The notes beneath the pieces were generated by a model. The model saw only the letters and a program-made list of their open reading frames with translations. It was not told the origin of the DNA and made no database searches. The position numbers and the translations under genes were made by a program. Positions 33,656 through 34,679 of a stretch of DNA of 34,679 bases are shown in pieces. The number at the start of each line of letters is the position of its first letter. The first letter of the stretch is position 1. The stretch comes from Chloroflexota bacterium (GTDB taxonomy: Bacteria > Chloroflexota > Dormibacteria > CF-121): assembly GCA_005881235.1 (NCBI GenBank), contig VBEQ01000147.1:1-34679 (forward strand), given 5' to 3'.

Positions 33656-34042
33656 ATGCCAGACCTGACCGGCATGCGTTTCGCGGAGACCCACGAGTGG
33701 GTCAAGCAGGACGGAGAGACGGCGACGGTGGGGATCAGCGAGTATGCCCAGTCGCAGCTCGGTGACGTGATCTACCTCGAACTGCCGGCGGTTGGTCAGC
33801 AGCTCGACGCTGGCGCGCGGCTGGGGGTCATCGAATCGGTGAAGGCGGCTTCCGACCTGTACAGTCCCGTTGGTGGCGAGGTGACAGAGGCCAACGCGGA
33901 GCTCAAAGATCATCCCGAGTACGTCAACCAGGATCCCTACGGCAAGGGCTGGATCATCAAGCTCCGCGCCGTGAAGGACAATCCCAAGCTCCTCGACCAG
34001 AAAGCCTACGACGCGTTCGTCGAGGGCCAGTCGCACTCGTGA
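33656..34042 (+). CDS. gcvH: Glycine cleavage H-protein
   Basis: The 128-residue lipoyl carrier has RFAETHEWVKQDGETATVGISEYAQ, lipoylation K63 in GVIESVKAASDLYSP, and the typical INxDPYGKGWIIKL-like end (QDPYGKGWIIKL). It shuttles the aminomethyl group between GcvP, GcvT and Lpd. The ATG at 33656 has a strong AGGGAG upstream; the tracked start at 33500 lies inside gcvT. gcvPA follows after 7 nt. Confidence 0.97.
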   Translation: MPDLTGMRFAETHEWVKQDGETATVGISEYAQSQLGDVIYLELPAVGQQLDAGARLGVIESVKAASDLYSPVGGEVTEANAELKDHPEYVNQDPYGKGWIIKLRAVKDNPKLLDQKAYDAFVEGQSHS

Positions 34043-34049
34043 TCTCCTG

Positions 34050-34679
34050 GTGACCTACCTCCCCAACGCCGACGCCGAGCGCGCCGAGATGCTCAAAGCG
34101 CTCGAGCTGGAGAGCATCGACGGCCTGTTCACGCACCTCCCCGAGGCACTCAAATTGGATCGCGTCGACCTCCCCGAGCCGCTCTCCGAGGTGGAATTGG
34201 TGCAGTACGTTCGCGAGCTCGGCCGCCTGAACGCGAGGATTTCGCCGGCGAACAGCTTTCTGGGTGCTGGCGCCTCGCGACGCTTCAGTCCGGCGATCGT
34301 CAATCAGGTCATTTCGCGACCGGACTTCTATACGACCTACACGCCCTACCAGGCGGAGGCCAGCCAGGGCACGCTGCAGGCGACCTACGAGTTTCAGAGC
34401 ATGATCACCCTTCTCACCGGACTGGATGTGGCGAACGCCTCCCTGTACGACGGCGCGACGGCGCTGGCGGAAGCAACGGCGATGGCGGTCGCCCACACGA
34501 ACCGCCAGAACGTGGTTGTGGCCGGCGCGCTTCATCCCGAGTACGCGCAGGTGCTCAAGACCTACTCCGAGGCCCAGCAGTACGAGATCCTGCGGGTCGC
34601 GCCCGGGGCCGATGGCCGGGTCGACCTCGCGAAGCTGGAGCAGGCCGTCACCAGCACCACCGCCGCGCTCATCCTGCAG
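34050..34679 (+). CDS. gcvPA: Glycine dehydrogenase subunit 1 (P-protein alpha), partial
   Basis: The right edge cuts the gene; 210 residues are visible from the GTG at 34050. They match the N-terminal half of the two-subunit P-protein: YLPNADAERAEMLKALEL, FTHLPEAL, FLGAGASRRFSP, YTTYTPYQAEASQGTLQ and SLYDGATALAEA. The P-protein decarboxylates glycine with PLP; the PLP lysine is on the other subunit. Use of the split GcvPA/GcvPB form fits Gram-positive-type and Chloroflexota-like genomes. The upstream ribosome site is weak. Confidence 0.93.
   Translation, partial: MTYLPNADAERAEMLKALELESIDGLFTHLPEALKLDRVDLPEPLSEVELVQYVRELGRLNARISPANSFLGAGASRRFSPAIVNQVISRPDFYTTYTPYQAEASQGTLQATYEFQSMITLLTGLDVANASLYDGATALAEATAMAVAHTNRQNVVVAGALHPEYAQVLKTYSEAQQYEILRVAPGADGRVDLAKLEQAVTSTTAALILQ

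Overview
The window is a GC-rich chromosomal segment built around a replication origin. The core order is UvrD-nuclease, dciA, recF, dnaN and dnaA on the minus strand, then an intergenic origin candidate at about 21.42-21.75 kb, then rpmH, rnpA, yidD, yidC and khpB on the plus strand. parA and parB lie about 6 kb to the right. The non-ATG starts, many leaderless-looking promoters, tandem FemX-like transferases, an MshA-like glycosyltransferase and a DUF4388 protein suggest a soil-type Terrabacteria lineage. Dormibacterota or another Chloroflexota-related group is my best guess, by inference from gene content only.

Left arm (1-14.5 kb). A minus-strand operon encodes two FemX/FemAB-like aminoacyltransferases, a soluble PAS histidine kinase and an OmpR-type regulator cut by the window edge. 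Divergent from it is a protein with three DUF4388-like units, then a Big_5/TolB-propeller lipoprotein. Next come a TetR regulator, an MMPL exporter and an MFS protein, all on the minus strand. Two divergent glycosyltransferases follow: a GT4 MshA-like enzyme and a GT28/MGDG-synthase-like enzyme. A cysteine hydrolase of the isochorismatase family closes the arm.

Origin (14.5-24.4 kb). The minus-strand genes dnaA, dnaN, recF, dciA and a helicase-nuclease are tightly packed, with overlaps of 8 and 4 nt at the last two junctions. On the plus strand, rnpA/yidD, yidD/yidC and yidC/khpB each overlap by 4 nt. The dnaA-rpmH gap holds two perfect, inverted DnaA boxes (TTATACACA). Genes on both sides point away from it, as expected for forks leaving this site.

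Right arm (24.4-34.7 kb). This holds a small hypothetical gene antisense to the khpB tail, an M16 peptidase, signal peptidase I, Ndk, a parS-like palindrome next to parB, parA, a CPBP-family membrane protein, a slipin and an NfeD protease. A sigma-70-like protein without region 4 starts from a 50-bp divergent promoter shared with nfeD. The window ends in the glycine cleavage genes gcvT, gcvH and gcvPA, the last cut by the edge.

No tRNA, rRNA, CRISPR array, insertion sequence or convincing rho-independent terminator was seen. The content is mostly conserved housekeeping genes. The most unusual items are the degenerate sigma-like protein, the recurring TANNNT box 6-8 nt before start codons, the parS-like site, a 36-bp tandem repeat, and the uncertain start of the CPBP gene.
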